Positions 26,076-50,313 of a DNA stretch of 64,000 nt are shown here, one piece after another; position 1 is the first letter of the stretch, and each line of letters opens with the position of its first letter. Source of the DNA: Amoebidium appalachense (taxonomy: Eukaryota; Ichthyosporea); assembly GCA_963693365.1 (NCBI GenBank), contig CAVNZM010000011.1, positions 6,944,001 to 7,008,000 on the forward strand, read 5' to 3'. A program made the translations under genes and the position numbers. The notes under the pieces were generated by a model, which saw nothing but the letters and a program-made list of their open reading frames with translations, did not search any database and was not told where the DNA came from.

Positions 26076-26609
26076 GAGGAGAGGGCGGGAGGGGGGGGGA
26101 AGGGGGGAGGACAGAGAAAGAGAGAGACAGTAACAAGAAAGTACGCGTGCCGTGGGAAAGAGCGAGTTACAAAGGAATTTCCTTGCATACCATCGTGCAT
26201 TCCTCTGTCAGCTGATTGGTCGGATCCAGCACACACTTGGCGTAGGTCCTTGCCACCTCTTCGGGCTTGCATTTGGCCTCCATTAACTTCTCGCAATCCT
26301 CCGTGACCCCGTCGTTGTCTGTGTCGAAATTCAAATCTTCCTTGAGGCAGCCAGCCTTCACGAGAAGTTTCTTCCTGTGAGTGGAAAGGTGCGCAGGGGG
26401 AGAAGCGGGGGGGGGGGGGGGGGGGGGGGGATGGGGGGTGTTAGGGTGTGGGGTGTCTAACAGAGTAACAGACCGAAATGTAGGAAAGAAGTAGGAAGAA
26501 AAAGGGGAGGGACGAGGGAGCGAAGGAGGGGGGGAGAAAGGGAGGGATGCAAAAGACTTTGCACGAACATGCACATACACGTGCATGTTCGTGCAGTGTG
26601 CGTGTGCGT

Positions 26610-26659
<50 letters not shown>

Positions 26660-27310
26660 TGGAGAGTAGAAGGCAAGGGGAAATCCCGGTGGTGGTGGTG
26701 GTGGTGTTGGTGGCAGCGGCTAGAATGTGGAAAAGGAAAGACAAAAGCAGAAACCTTAGGTACATCCGACAAACGAACCCGGTTGCCAATACATAAAAAT
26801 AAAAAAAAGACAACCAAACATAGAAGATTCAGGAGGGAAGGGGTGGGTGGGGCGGAATTGTTTGTGCTTTAAATTCGTTTAATTTTTATATTTTAATTAT
26901 TTTAACGTACCCGCAAGAGTCCCTGCACACCGCGTCCTGGCACGTGCCACAAGACGCGTTCATTTCATCGTCATCGGCGGCATCGCGGCAATAATCGGCC
27001 TTGACTCCCAACACCTCGTCCTGGCTGCATAGGCCCTGTTTGACAATCTCAGAGGATTGGGTCTCGAGGCATTCTCCTACTGTCGGGCCCTGGAGAAATA
27101 TTTGTTAGTTAGATAGTTTGTCGACGAGTTCATAAAGATGTTTATATGATTTTGAGTTCCTATTTTTCAGGATTTTGCTTCTCTTTTATCTCCCTTGCTA
27201 ATTGCTCTGTTTCTTGGCTGTGCGCATGTATGCTTTGTCTTGTTCTCCAAGAGTAAATATATGTTTTCTTTATTTTCATTGCTAGTATATTGTTCTTGAA
27301 CACGTAGGGT

Positions 27311-27357
<47 letters not shown>

Positions 27358-28739
27358 AAAAAAGCTCACCTTGGCCTGGCAGTAAGCGACGGCCCTTGCC
27401 TGGCAGGCGGGGCATTCCGACAGGGTGTCCTCTACGAATGGGATGAGGTTATCCTTTGAACACTGCACCTTGGTAAGCTCCGCCTCATTGGCTCCCACGC
27501 ATCCCAGGAGACAGTCGGAACACTTTGCTCTACTGCAGCCACACTTGGCAACGTCGGCACCGGCGAGCGAGCACGTGCACTCCGCTTTGCACCTGGGGAT
27601 TGATGTGGTTGGTGGTTAGGATTTTAAAATTTTAGAAAAATCTAATAACTTACTTTTCTTCCGCTTGCTTGTCGCCTTTCATCTCAATAGTCAAGATATA
27701 AAATTCGTGTGTATCGAGTTCGGTTTGATAGGTTAGGATTGTTAACTTTACAAAACTAATTATCCCCCTCTATTTGTTACCTTTTCCCTTTTAATAAGAA
27801 TTTGAAACTCGTGTGTATCAAGTTCAATTTGATGGGTTAGGATTTTTAAACTTAACAAAGCTTAACTTTTCGCTTGACTTATCATCTTTCCCCTTGTATC
27901 CTACCAGATGTTCTCTCCTCCGTGTATGAGACTTGTAAAAAAAAATTACGCAACGGCGTCGCATTGTTTTTGCGCATGTCTTACTTAGTGCGGTTGCGTG
28001 CATGCAACTGAGTCTCAGCACAAATGTGGTGTGTAAGGTGATGCACTCTTAAACTGCGACACCATAACTGTATGTGACAACCCTTTTTCTATTTGAAACC
28101 GATCTGGGCTGAATCCAGTATTTTTTTTTTTTTTAAGCACACCTCTGAGAAATGTCCGGGTACCGATTCTGGGCACACTTTGCACACAATGCAAGCTTAT
28201 CTTGTGTGTGCATGTGTCAGGTGCAGGGTGTATGAACATAGTCCAAAAACATCATTCTCTCATCATCACCTTCTCTTGCATTATACTTGTTGGCAGACAT
28301 GTGCTCTACGTGCTTCTATGTTAAAGTATACACAAACTGAAAGCATGAAGAAGGTGTATGATTCAGATAGAAAACAAGGGAAGACAAACTTAGAGCGCGT
28401 TGGGGAAAAAAAAGGGAGGGGGATGGAGGAGTAGGGCATTAAAGGATATTTTGTGTTGAACTGGAAAACTCTGATAACTGTGTGGTGCGGTTGTTTTGGT
28501 TATTGGTGCCTTTCCGGCCAAGGTGAAGAACATCAAAGACATCAATCTAGATGGGCAGCACAAGGAAACCCTTTAATGGTGGTGGTGGTGGGGGAGGGGG
28601 GGAGGGGACATCCCATGGACGCATATAAGATGGTGGGAAAAAACGGCACCCAAAATTTTGAACAAATTGGTAAATAAAACATATCTACCCAAAGGTTAGC
28701 GGAGGACAAACATCATATACTATCACAAAAGGGGTGGAG

Positions 28740-28779
<40 letters not shown>

Positions 28780-29114
28780 ACGTACTTTGCAGAGCACAAT
28801 TTCGAAAAGTCATCGACGCACGACAGGTCTGCGGAGAGCCTCGCCATGACCGTCTGCTTCTCCGCCTGCGTGCAGTTCTTGGCGCTCTCGGACTTCATTA
28901 TCGAGGCGAAACACTTTGTAATGTCTTCGACTACATCATCCGGGCTCTCCTCATAGCAAAACCTCAGTGTCATGTCACGGTATTTGTCACAATCCGCAGA
29001 GATTTTCGCCGTGATAATGTTGTCCTTAATCAGTTGCTGGGTTACGCCCTCCGCGAGAGGAACCGCAGCTACCATAGTGGTGGCTGCGGCCAAAGAAACT
29101 AGAATAAGGTGCAT
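20466..29114 (-). CDS. Secreted cysteine-rich modular protein, about 11 exons
   Basis: Family not recognised. Exons in transcription order: 29114-28786 (ATG), 27592-27370, 27089-26911, 26374-26191, 25587-25054, 24353-24141, 23650-23456, 22853-22461, about 22013-21984, 21239-20952 and 20558-20466 (TAA at 20468-20466). Apart from the ninth exon all junctions are phase-consistent, giving about 886 residues. The start is followed by a signal peptide (MHLILVSLAAATTMVAAVPL), so it is probably secreted. Cysteines recur throughout in C-x2-C and C-x3-C patterns. A module (acidic D-rich loop, then C-x7-C, C-x5-C, C..GKC, ending in aromatic-x2-C) appears in exons 4-5, 5 and 7. Two loops, DTDNDGVTEDC and DLDNDGITDDC, look like Ca2+-binding D-x-D-x-D-G loops. 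Exon 5 carries a Pro/Ile/Val-rich linker (PPIVPIKPITPPIVPIAP). The eighth exon is lysine- and proline-rich. It may be an extracellular matrix, coat or adhesive protein; that is inference only. Confidence 0.78.
21409..21500 (-). repeat. Diverged copy of the C-tailed interspersed element (G side on + strand)
   Basis: GAATGCATTA begins about 10 bp after a poly-G tract and is followed by CAAAGCACAC, ATGATGCAAAT and CACAAAGAATAC. These are in register with GAATGCGTCA, GAAGTACAC, ATGCAGAATG and CATAAAGAGTAT of the copies at 37261 and 41416. It lies in an intron of the cysteine-rich gene. Confidence 0.5.
23025..23108 (-). repeat. Diverged copy of the C-tailed interspersed element
   Basis: AATGCGGAAC, TTACGAA, CAACACAATGCAGATTGCAA and AGAACACGTC follow a poly-G tract at 22991-23018, in the order expected for the element read from its tail. 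It sits between a G-run and a (TG)n array (23126-23187) in the intron between the 23456-23650 and 22461-22853 exons. Confidence 0.5.
26560..26596. repeat. Perfect 15-bp inverted repeat in an intron
   Basis: TGCACGAACATGCAC is followed after 6 bases by its exact complement GTGCATGTTCGTGCA, immediately before a (TG)n array. The hairpin lies in the intron between the 26911-27089 and 26191-26374 exons of the cysteine-rich gene. Confidence 0.9.
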
Positions 29115-30910
29115 TTCTTTCTTCCCTTCCTGCCTACCCTCTTGGTTAGAAACCTCTATCGTAGGAGGGAGCTTGAAAAATCAACAAACCAAACAAAGAA
29201 ATGAAGAAAAAGAAGAGACGGAAAAGATTAATCCTTGGGATAAACCTATTGTTGGAAACGGGGCTGGGTTGGGATGTTAGCGTCCAGACCAAAGAGTCGA
29301 TCTAACGGCTGGGTTCAGGGTGGAAAGCGTGTTGTAATGGGCTGGCTTGTTTGCTTCCTCGGAAATGTCTATCCTCGTTTTTGATTTGTACTGGTGCTAT
29401 AGTGTCGAGGGCATGCTGTCGTCATTGTCATCTCGTAAGCATATATTGGCATATATGTGGCGTTATAGGCTGTTTGGCATGTAGAGTGTATATGCGATTA
29501 TTTAAAAAAAGCCACTACCTTATGAATCTCAAATTGTAGGTACAATGGCTTGTGGCCCCTTAAGGCCTCCTTATCTCCTGTATTGATACCGACTGTGTCT
29601 GACTTTGAAAGCCTTTTTTTACGCGCGCCGTGACTAGGAGGGGTGTTGAAAACAAAGAGGAACGAGGATTTTTTAGCGTTCGATTGCAGTGTCTGCAGGT
29701 GCATTTCAAAGATAAAATCGCTATCAGTGCCTATTCTTGATTGGCTAAGGCACCTCGCCCGTTAAAAAAATCTCGCAGCAAGCGGTCAGAGAAGGAATCT
29801 CAGGCCGCGTTTTATTGGTTCCGGTCTTCCCTCCCATTCTTTCACAATCGAACATGTTCTGTGTCCAAAACCGTGCATACGTACCATTCTTGTACCGTTT
29901 CCATCGAGAGTTCATGCAAAGCTGGGTATGTTTAAAGTATATATTTTATCTTTTTTTCGTATTCATATAAACAGGTAGCATGAAAATATTGATAATACAA
30001 CCGCGAAAGTCACCCGAAGGCTCTGTAGACGTAGTTGCGACCGGAACCAGGGGTGGTATGGTCCAAGCTCAAGATAGCCTTAAGCCTCCATCTCCGCTAC
30101 ATCGATCATGCCGATGTGCAAAACCTTGATATACCATAGCACCCAGTTACTTCAGCACTCTCGGTGACGACCACATTGACCGACGTGCCCGCTATGTAAC
30201 AGTACGAATTTTGCAAAGATGTGGGGGATGGAGTTACATTTGTAGCACATAGATATGATATGCCGGTTAAATGTAGATCTTGTACGTGGTCATATTAGTA
30301 ACAGGTATGCACTGCTCGACCGCTGCAGGTAAGCCTTCAGGCAATCGTAATTGTTAAAATCTTGCTAGAAATATTGCTCTTGCATTTTTTAAGATTTTTC
30401 ATATTCATTTTTCCTAAGTACATTCTCTGCTGGCAGTTTACACAGTTCACACGCTTGACGGCCAATGTGAGAGAGCGTCCAAACAATGATATGCGCGGAT
30501 AGCCCGCAGATTCTAATACGCCATTTTCATTAGGTAAATATCATGAAATAGGTTAAGTTTAACTGGAATGTCAAGTTTAATTGGCTCTCGAAATGACTGT
30601 GGCCACGCGCGCCACCCTTGAAAACGCACGCACATGCACGCACAAGGGTGTACGCGTTACACCTGGCAGCCAGGCTGTGTATATGCTTAGAATTCTGTTT
30701 TGTGAGTAGAAGTGTCAATGAGATAACTACAAAGGGTAAGCTTCTTTTTCTCGTACGAGTTGGCGAATATTATCTATCATCTTGGATGTTTTCCTTGTCC
30801 ATCATCTGTGCGTCAACGCAAGTGTTTTTTAGTTATGAGATCAAGCGCCTATGATACTGCATACGCACCAGCAGCTAAATTACTACTATATTTCCGTGAA
30901 GGACCTACAC
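29115..30910. other. Upstream flank of the cysteine-rich gene, no gene seen
   Basis: Ordinary complex sequence without long microsatellites. It should hold the promoter of the minus-strand gene that starts at 29114. I did not find a convincing TATA box at a fixed distance. Short ORFs lack splice or family support. Confidence 0.5.
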
Positions 30911-30913
30911 ACT

Positions 30914-31142
<229 letters not shown>

Positions 31143-31339
31143 CCCCCCCCCCCCCCCCCCAACCCTCCCCGTACCCGGCCCTCCCACCATCATATTTCTC
31201 ATGACACGGTGACCCTCCCTTCTCCCCGTGCATTCCCCCTTCTCTCCGGGCTTTCCGTGCCTCAGGAGCTCATGTTTTGAATGTGCAGTATGGCCTTGAT
31301 ACGTTTAACACGCACAAGCGCGAGCACGCACGCCTGCGC

Positions 31340-31915
<576 letters not shown>

Positions 31916-32069
31916 GGCTCAACCACATCGGCAGAGTCAACTTGCAAAAGGCAGAATTATTCTGCAAAGGCAGAATTGTTCTGCTCGAAGCAGAATCACT
32001 CTCCACCCTCTCTCCCTATCAGTCGACAGCACGACTGTAATGGGCATGGCAAAATGGTGATGGTTGGGG

Positions 32070-32107
<38 letters not shown>

Positions 32108-32674
32108 GGGGGGGGGGGGGAGGGGGGGGGGGGGGAGAGGGGGAGGGGGGGGGGGGGGAGGGTGCGCAACCTGTGTGTGATGGGCTGGGTAGTAGCGTGA
32201 CAGCAAGTACTGAATGGTAAATAAACACTTTTTATTTGTCTTTTGCATTTTTCTTTATTTTTTTATTTTTTTTTTGCGATTTGGGGGCCTATTAGGATTA
32301 CTTGAATTGCTTTTGGTTTTGCACAATCGCCTCGATCACGACAAAAAATCATGAGTGGAGAGTAAATATACATAACGACACATAAGTAACACAGATACAT
32401 GAGATATGAACGGCTGTGAGCTCGAAAGGAAGATTGCACTATCGATTTCGTTCTCTGTATTCAATATCATTATATAGTTTCATACAATCGTTCGAAATAT
32501 TTAAAATCATGTGCACTCTGATTTTCATAATCCTGGAGTCCAATGATACCTTACTTATTATTCCCGATGATCATGAATCATAACACAAAAATCTAAATGC
32601 AAAAGACATTCGGAACAGTATATTCTTAACTAAACACAAGTTCTGAAAGAAATAACCCCCTATACCCCCCCCCC

Positions 32675-32705
<31 letters not shown>

Positions 32706-32838
32706 ACACACACGCACACAAAACAAAACAAAACAAAACAAAACAAAAAAAAACAGCAACTCATACCCTGCCCTGCGGGAGGAGATAAACATAGGTAGAC
32801 TGAAAACATATAACTCGTGCAAGCGTCGAAATCTCACT

Positions 32839-44382
<11,544 letters not shown>

Positions 44383-46361
44383 GGTTTCTATTTTTTCCTG
44401 GTTTCTCTGGCGCCTGAACAGATAGGCCTAACTATTAGTTACTAAGCTACTGAGGAATATGGCGTTATGTAGAGGTTTTGTGTGTGTGCGTGTATTTATG
44501 ATTATGTGGTCTGACAAGGGCTTCTGTGAAGCAGTGCATCTAGTACTGGCAGGTGACATCCATAAACCGATCTATGTGTGCTATGTATGTATGGATGTAT
44601 ATTTAGGTATTTGTATATTGCATGTACATAAAAACCCACTGATTCGGCTACGTATATGCTTGCCCGCAGAACGTATTTTTTGTACTAAATGAAACGGTAG
44701 AATTGGTAGGGTTCTTTTTTCGTTTTTTCCAAACTTTATGCCACAGTCCACTGACGAGTGAGCTCTGTTTTGAACCTGTGTGATTGCGCAAACCGGCAGC
44801 TTGATTTATTCGTCCAATTAAACCTCACTTGATTACATATGTGGTTAATCTTGGTCTTCAGATAAACCAATCACGCGACGGCACCCTGCCGCCCCCGCAG
44901 CCATGATGATGTCACTACGGTGACGTCATTGTGTGGCAGTCCAGTGCCCTGAGTACGTATGCATGTGCAACACGTGTGTTTTCCGAAAGGCCCGTTCGTC
45001 ACGTGTTGCGAGTGTGCATCACAGTGTGCATTGCTCTCTAATAGTCCTCGAAAGTTAGAGATGCACGAGACTATCACATGAGTTCTAGCAAGGTTTCCGA
45101 TTGATGACACACTACCGCCACGCCGCGGTCATGGAGCTTACGGCACGGTAGCATGTGCGTGCAGCGTCTGTCGCCATGCTACCTTCAAAATGAACGGTTG
45201 CTTTTCAGGTCTAGAGATGCCCAGCCAGACTTGAGAACACATCTCGGCTAAAAGGCACAATCATTTGCAATGCATGCTAGTCACAGTGTTGGACAAGAGA
45301 GCCGGCACGTGATCGCGCCAAAAAAGTTCAGAACGCGTATGGGAGCCTTCCTGTGCTTGCGGTCCCGGACGCTTGGAAAAAACGAAGTAGCAGCTAACAT
45401 CATTCTGGCTCCATCTACTATGACTATCAATTCTATCAATTACTTGTTACTGGAGTAGCTGCTTTATTGATGCTTGAAAGATGTACATGTATGAAAGGTG
45501 TTTCAGATACCTCAGCAAGCTAGAAGTCCCGGCATATGACGTAAGAGGAAGTGTGGAAGGACCGAGCAGGGTGACGCAAGTCACTTGGATAGGCTAGAGG
45601 AGAAGCTGTGAATGTCACGGCGGGTATACATCTTGCTTGGCACGCTCTTGTTAGCTACACTTGCAGAATTCATTTGAAATTTCAGTACACCATGCAGTGC
45701 TTGCTTGATCTTTGATACACTGAAAACATATTGGGGTTGTCTATTTGTTTACCTGGGCGCCATTCATCACAGTGTTATCAGAAACTTTATTCAAACCTCA
45801 AGCCAACCAGTGGCAAGGGTATGCGTGGGCCAAATGTGCCACCACGTGTCATTTGTGGAAAAATGTTTATGAACAACTAAAAGGCACGCACAGACTCTGA
45901 AGTGAAGTATAGTATTCTGCTCGGACTTTTATTTCCGAAATCACAAATCAAGCCAACCAGTGGCATTCGCAAAGCAGGAACAACCAACCATTCAGAATCA
46001 ATAGAGTACGTGAAGCCTTCGTTGATATTTTGACAAAAAAACGTCGTGGAGTAGAAACGTCAGTTAGGATCACTTCGTTCGTTTGGTGCCGTGGTCATCA
46101 TGAAGCCATCGTTTCGCACCGTTCACATCCGCTTGGAAAAAAACGCTAGTTTCATTCCGATTTATCCACTGAGGGTTGCCGTTAATCATCGCCAGACTGT
46201 GGATGGTGTACAAGAAGAGACTGTACAATTTGTAGCATGCCACCTGGTCTTTCGCAGAACCCACTTCATTCATTCACCCAAACCATTCGTAAAGGTCAAC
46301 AGTCGAAGTCGTTTGTACATCTATCCGATTAAGGCAATGAGGAGTCACCAAGCACATACTT
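44383..46361. other. Unique intergenic sequence between two minus-strand genes
   Basis: Contains the promoter region of the membrane-protein gene starting at 44382 and the 3' flank of the IER-like gene. Sequence is complex and nearly free of microsatellites. The short ORFs have no splice, codon or family support. Confidence 0.5.
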
Positions 46362-46967
46362 TTAGGGCATGTGGACAGCAACCAACTGGGAGTGGATACT
46401 CGAGGGCATGAAAAAATCACATGGTGCTTTCTGTGCAGCAAGGGGGTCGACGACATAGCCACCAACTTGGGGGGTGGAGAGAAAAGCCGAAGAAGAAATA
46501 ATAGTGGTTTCAGGGACAGAAAGGTCATCCGTATCATCACTACTACATGAAGCGGTCTCGTCGTCACGATCTTCATACAAGTCAGACTTGCAAACAGACA
46601 CAGAACGCAAGCGTTTGCATGCATGTTCAAGGCCAGAATCAGACCCTTCACTAGCACCACGCTTCAACGAACCCCATGCCCCCGCATCACCCAATATCAC
46701 ATCTGCGCATGTGCTTTCCAGAGGCTCTGTGTCTTCATTATTAGTTTCACAGAGAGTCTGGGCATAGGCACTGCCTTGCCCGGGGGAATAGGGGTCGTAC
46801 TCTTCGTCTGTCTCCATGACAACCTCGTGGGTTGCTTTGTACTCAGCTTGGTAGGCCTGTTGGTAAACCTTGTTGATGAAAAGTGTATGTCTAAGCCTGT
46901 CTATGTGTGCTTTACTGTCTAGCTTCTGCAGCGACAGAGTCATGAGTGCAAAGTTGTTTGGTGCCAT
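46362..46967 (-). CDS. Intronless IER2/5-like nuclear protein (tentative)
   Basis: A 201-residue frame running from ATG at 46967 to a stop just after HMP at 46362, with no internal stop and no need for introns, unlike every other gene here. The first 45 residues include FALMTLSLQKLDSKAHIDRL, RHTLFINKV and a Tyr/Ala/Gln-rich helix. Placement and pattern (L-M-T-L-S-L-x-K near the start, then R-x-x-L) recall the conserved N-terminal box of the immediate-early IER2/IER5 family. I did not align it, and the RGG of that box is absent. The middle is acidic with Ser-rich stretches and a basic cluster (HACKRLRSV) that could be a nuclear localisation signal. A C-terminal PQVGGYVVDPLA follows. A TATA box lies upstream. 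It may be an inducible transcriptional cofactor; this is inference. Confidence 0.6.
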   Translation of the reverse strand: MAPNNFALMTLSLQKLDSKAHIDRLRHTLFINKVYQQAYQAEYKATHEVVMETDEEYDPYSPGQGSAYAQTLCETNNEDTEPLESTCADVILGDAGAWGSLKRGASEGSDSGLEHACKRLRSVSVCKSDLYEDRDDETASCSSDDTDDLSVPETTIISSSAFLSTPQVGGYVVDPLAAQKAPCDFFMPSSIHSQLVAVHMP

Positions 46968-47063
46968 TTTCCTATTTTCACGCCGACATCTACAACTTAG
47001 AGCTACAAACTATCTGGATCAAACCTGGACTGACGGTAAAATGACGTTGTGGGAACATAACGT

Positions 47064-47073
47064 CCTTTTTATA
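47064..47073 (-). promoter_or_regulatory. TATA box of the IER-like gene
   Basis: TATAAAAAGG on the minus strand, about 100 bp before the ATG at 46967. An initiator-like TCAGTC occurs at 47028-47033, about 40 bp downstream of it. The spacing is slightly long for a classic TATA-Inr pair, so the start site is uncertain. Confidence 0.55.
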
Positions 47074-47199
47074 CCAACGGCCAATGTGAGTTATGATCGC
47101 GTCAAGATAAGACGCATGATTGACATCCAATTAATATCCTGCAATCACTCCTATAAATTTTACACTTTGCTGTGCACTCAAACTAAACATTAACAAATC

Positions 47200-48290
47200 A
47201 ATCAACAGACAGTTTTAACATTTCAATGTGGACAAACATCGATCAACCAACCGCGCATCGCGTTACCACTCAGACCAATCAAACTTTGTACCACACTTGC
47301 GTCAGCACGTGATGGAAATGGCCAATTAGATCACCGTAAAATGAGGTAGAACCAATAGAAAACGAGCAGTCACCTGGGATCCCCCGATACCGAAAAAGGT
47401 TTTGAGGGGTGCCACATCCAGATTTAGGGTTTCAAGGGAGTTTGAAACGAAAAATTGGAAAAACAAAGATGTAACTAACATATCTTTATTTCTTTCAACT
47501 CAGACATTTAAGTCGTAATTGCAGGAACACATTTGACTATACGCTATTCAGAGCCTCCGAGCCCGGTTTGATACACAGTGTCCCCTAGGGCTCCAAGTCA
47601 CAGCTTTACAATAGCTGGTTCCAGAATTGAAAATTCTCATGTATGTGGCGGATGCGAGGCCGTACGGGTTTTTGCATTTGCAACTGTAGAGCATTATTTT
47701 GCATCAACTATGATATAGTCCTGATTATTAAAGCTTATTATCTTGACAATAAACTTTTTTCAGTTTGTAACTTAAAATAAAACTGTTTTTATAAATTGAA
47801 TTGTAAGTTTTCATGTCCAGTCAGATCCAATTTCGGTGACTGTTGCTGTTACGGTTGTTTTCCCGTTGGAAAATTGGCGCGCATGTTCAAATCATCACAC
47901 ACTAATTTAGGATAGACGGCCGGCCTGTCTTTAACTTTAAGTGAGCAGCAAGCTTGAAGGCCACCTTATCTTCCAGGAGGCCAACAGGATGCCTTGGTGA
48001 GAAGGCGGATTTCGTTTTTTAATAGTATGTAAGACATGTAGGGCAAATGATGCACCCCGGCCACGTACTTTTTAACGCACACACACACACAGTCACATAC
48101 ATGCAAACACACGCAAAACCCAGTAGTACTCTTAAGTAAGTGGAGTTTGTGTATTTGCGAGCGTGCGTGCGTGTGCGTGTGTGTGTGTATGTGTGTGTGT
48201 GTGTCCGGGTGTGTAGTGTGCTTGCATGCGTGTGCGTGTGTGTTTTCCCCTATGTGCGTGTGTATTTTCTTTTTGGAAGTTTACAGTGAT
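47200..48290. other. Upstream region of the IER-like gene, no gene seen
   Basis: Contains CCAAT-type strings on the plus strand (GACCAATCAAA at 47274, GGCCAATTAG at 47319, ACCAATAG at 47350) that could be promoter elements. After 48060 it grades into short CA/TG repeats. No coding support. Confidence 0.4.
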
Positions 48291-48308
48291 AGGAGTTGAT
48301 AAAGATCA

Positions 48309-48417
48309 GGGCCTTCAAGATACAGAACGCTGAACGCACCATCGAGGTGTGCAGGGCAGAGGAACTTACGCTTCTCCCTCCCTCCCTCCCTCCCTCCCCA
48401 CCCCCCCCCCCCCCCCC

Positions 48418-48450
<33 letters not shown>

Positions 48451-48860
48451 CCTCCCTCCCTCCCTCGCTCCCTCTCTCTCTCCCCTCCCCCCTCCCTCCC
48501 TCCCTCCCTCCCTCCTTCCCTCCCTCCCTCCCCCCTTCTCTCTCTTCCTCCCCCCCCCCCCCTCTGTCCCCCCCCCCCTCCCCCCCCCCCCCCCCCCCCG
48601 AGGCTCTCTCCCTCCCTTTCTCTCTCTATCTCTCTCTCTCTCCCCCCCCCCCTCTCTTGCTTCTCTCGCTCTCTTGCTCTCTTGCTCTCTTTCTCTCTCC
48701 CCCTCCCTCCCTCCTCTCCCTCCTTCCCCCCTCCCCCCTCTCTCCCTCCCTACCTCCCTCTCCCTCCCGTCCCCTTCTCCCTCTCCCTTCCCCCCTTCCC
48801 CGACTCTTCCCCTCCCCCTCTTATTCTCTCTACATCTCTATTTATCTCCCTTTCTCCCCT

Positions 48861-48891
<31 letters not shown>

Positions 48892-48951
48892 CACACACAC
48901 ACACACACACTCTCTCTCTCTCTCGCTCCCTCTCTTCTCTCTTTCTCTCTC

Positions 48952-49050
<99 letters not shown>

Positions 49051-49650
49051 CTCTCGCTCGCTCTGTGTGTGTGTGCGACTGTGTGTGAGTGTGGGTGGGT
49101 GTTTTGGTGGGTGAGTGGGTAGGTGGGTCCTTCCCCCCGCCCTCCCCCCCCTGCAGTGAGGCTTGTTATCTACTCCGAGGCTCTCTCTGTGTATCTGTCT
49201 CCCCCCCCCCTCCCCCCCAGAGAGAGAAGAGAGAGCTCTCCCTCCCTCCCTCCCTCCCCCCCCCCTCTCTTCCCCCTCTCTCTACTCCCCCTCTCCGTCC
49301 CTTCCCTCTCCTCTCTCTCCCCCTCCCTCTCTTTTCCTCTCTCCTTCCCCGGGGCTTGCTCACTCCCGGAGGCCCTTTCTCTCTTTCTTTCTCTTCCACT
49401 TGTACTTTGTCTATCTCATAGCTCTCCGCCCCTTCCCTCCTTCCTCCATAGAAGAGTGGCTGTTCGATTTTCTAGAAGACCGGGGGGAGAACGTGTTCAC
49501 GGAAATAGCCCCCCTCCCCCCCTCCCCCCCCCCCCCCCCCTCCCGCTTATTTTATTTCATACCACCTGGGGAGTACCGCTTCAACGATACCACCCTCCAA
49601 AAAAGTTACAAACTCCCACAGAAAAACACACAGAGCACAGACACACATTA
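48309..49650 (+). pseudogene. Possible exon scraps flanking the pyrimidine block
   Basis: Three short protein-like stretches are seen: AFKIQNAERTIEVCRAEELT after an AG at 48308; EEWLFDFLEDRGENVFTEIA after CCATAG at 49450; and GEYRFNDTTLQKSYKLPQ at about 49569-49622. They are not joined by clear donor sites and no family is recognised. They may be parts of a plus-strand gene, a decayed gene, or chance. Confidence 0.22.
48371..49062. repeat. (CT)n / (CCCT)n / poly-C pyrimidine block
   Basis: Nearly 700 bp of almost pure pyrimidine on the plus strand, including a (CT)n run at 48955-49046 and many poly-C tracts. All overlapping ORFs are Pro/Ser/Leu repeat translations. As a pure polypurine-polypyrimidine tract it could form triplex DNA. 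Confidence 0.95.
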
Positions 49651-49844
49651 TGAGGGATGGAGATAACCACAGTGATATATGTACACACTTACACAGGCTG
49701 GCCGTGGGCCGCTTATCATAGCTCTGCACGCGTGGCACACTCAAGCTCTCAGGTTTCCAGAAACAGCTGCGGCAGCATATCACATAAACACACTCTCACA
49801 CTCTCACACTCACACGTGACGCAAACACACAAACACAAACACAG

Positions 49845-49985
49845 GTACGTGTACACAGCCGTGGTGGGTGTGTATATAAACGCACACGTGACACACACAC
49901 ACACACACAAACACACGTACACACCCACCACGAAACACACACGTACACACAGCCGTGGTGGGTGTGTACATCTATAAACTGCCAG
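49845..49985. repeat. Direct and inverted copies of a GTGGTGGGTGTGTA unit
   Basis: ACACAGCCGTGGTGGGTGTG followed by TATATAAAC (49853-49881) recurs as ACACAGCCGTGGTGGGTGTG followed by TACATCTATAAAC (49946-49978). The inverse GTACACACCCACCACG lies between them at 49918-49933. The rest is CA repeat. Confidence 0.7.
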
Positions 49986-50313
49986 TCACGGATACATTCA
50001 CACGGTATCTAAGACACGTGTCATGCACAGACACTTGAACAATTTTTGATTCGAGACCATTCGAAATTAATTCAATGAAAAGTGTCGACTCCGTTTTCAA
50101 GTACATATTATTCAATATAGAATCCTTATTTAAGGTAGCTGGAATCATGGAATTGCGGCGACCAGTCTCCGGGCCAAATTCATATGAAAAGCAGGGTTAC
50201 ATCGAGAGCAAAAAGGTACACCAATTATGCGCTAGAGCTATAATTTTTGCATGATAATTACGTAAATAGGGTTTTTCAAACATTCAGTACAGAAACATTA
50301 TAACTCAGACTAT

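Noticed and set aside
46091-46922. Plus-strand ORFs overlapping the IER-like gene
   Set aside because: They are antisense shadows. The minus-strand frame is longer, has a TATA box and biased composition typical of a protein.
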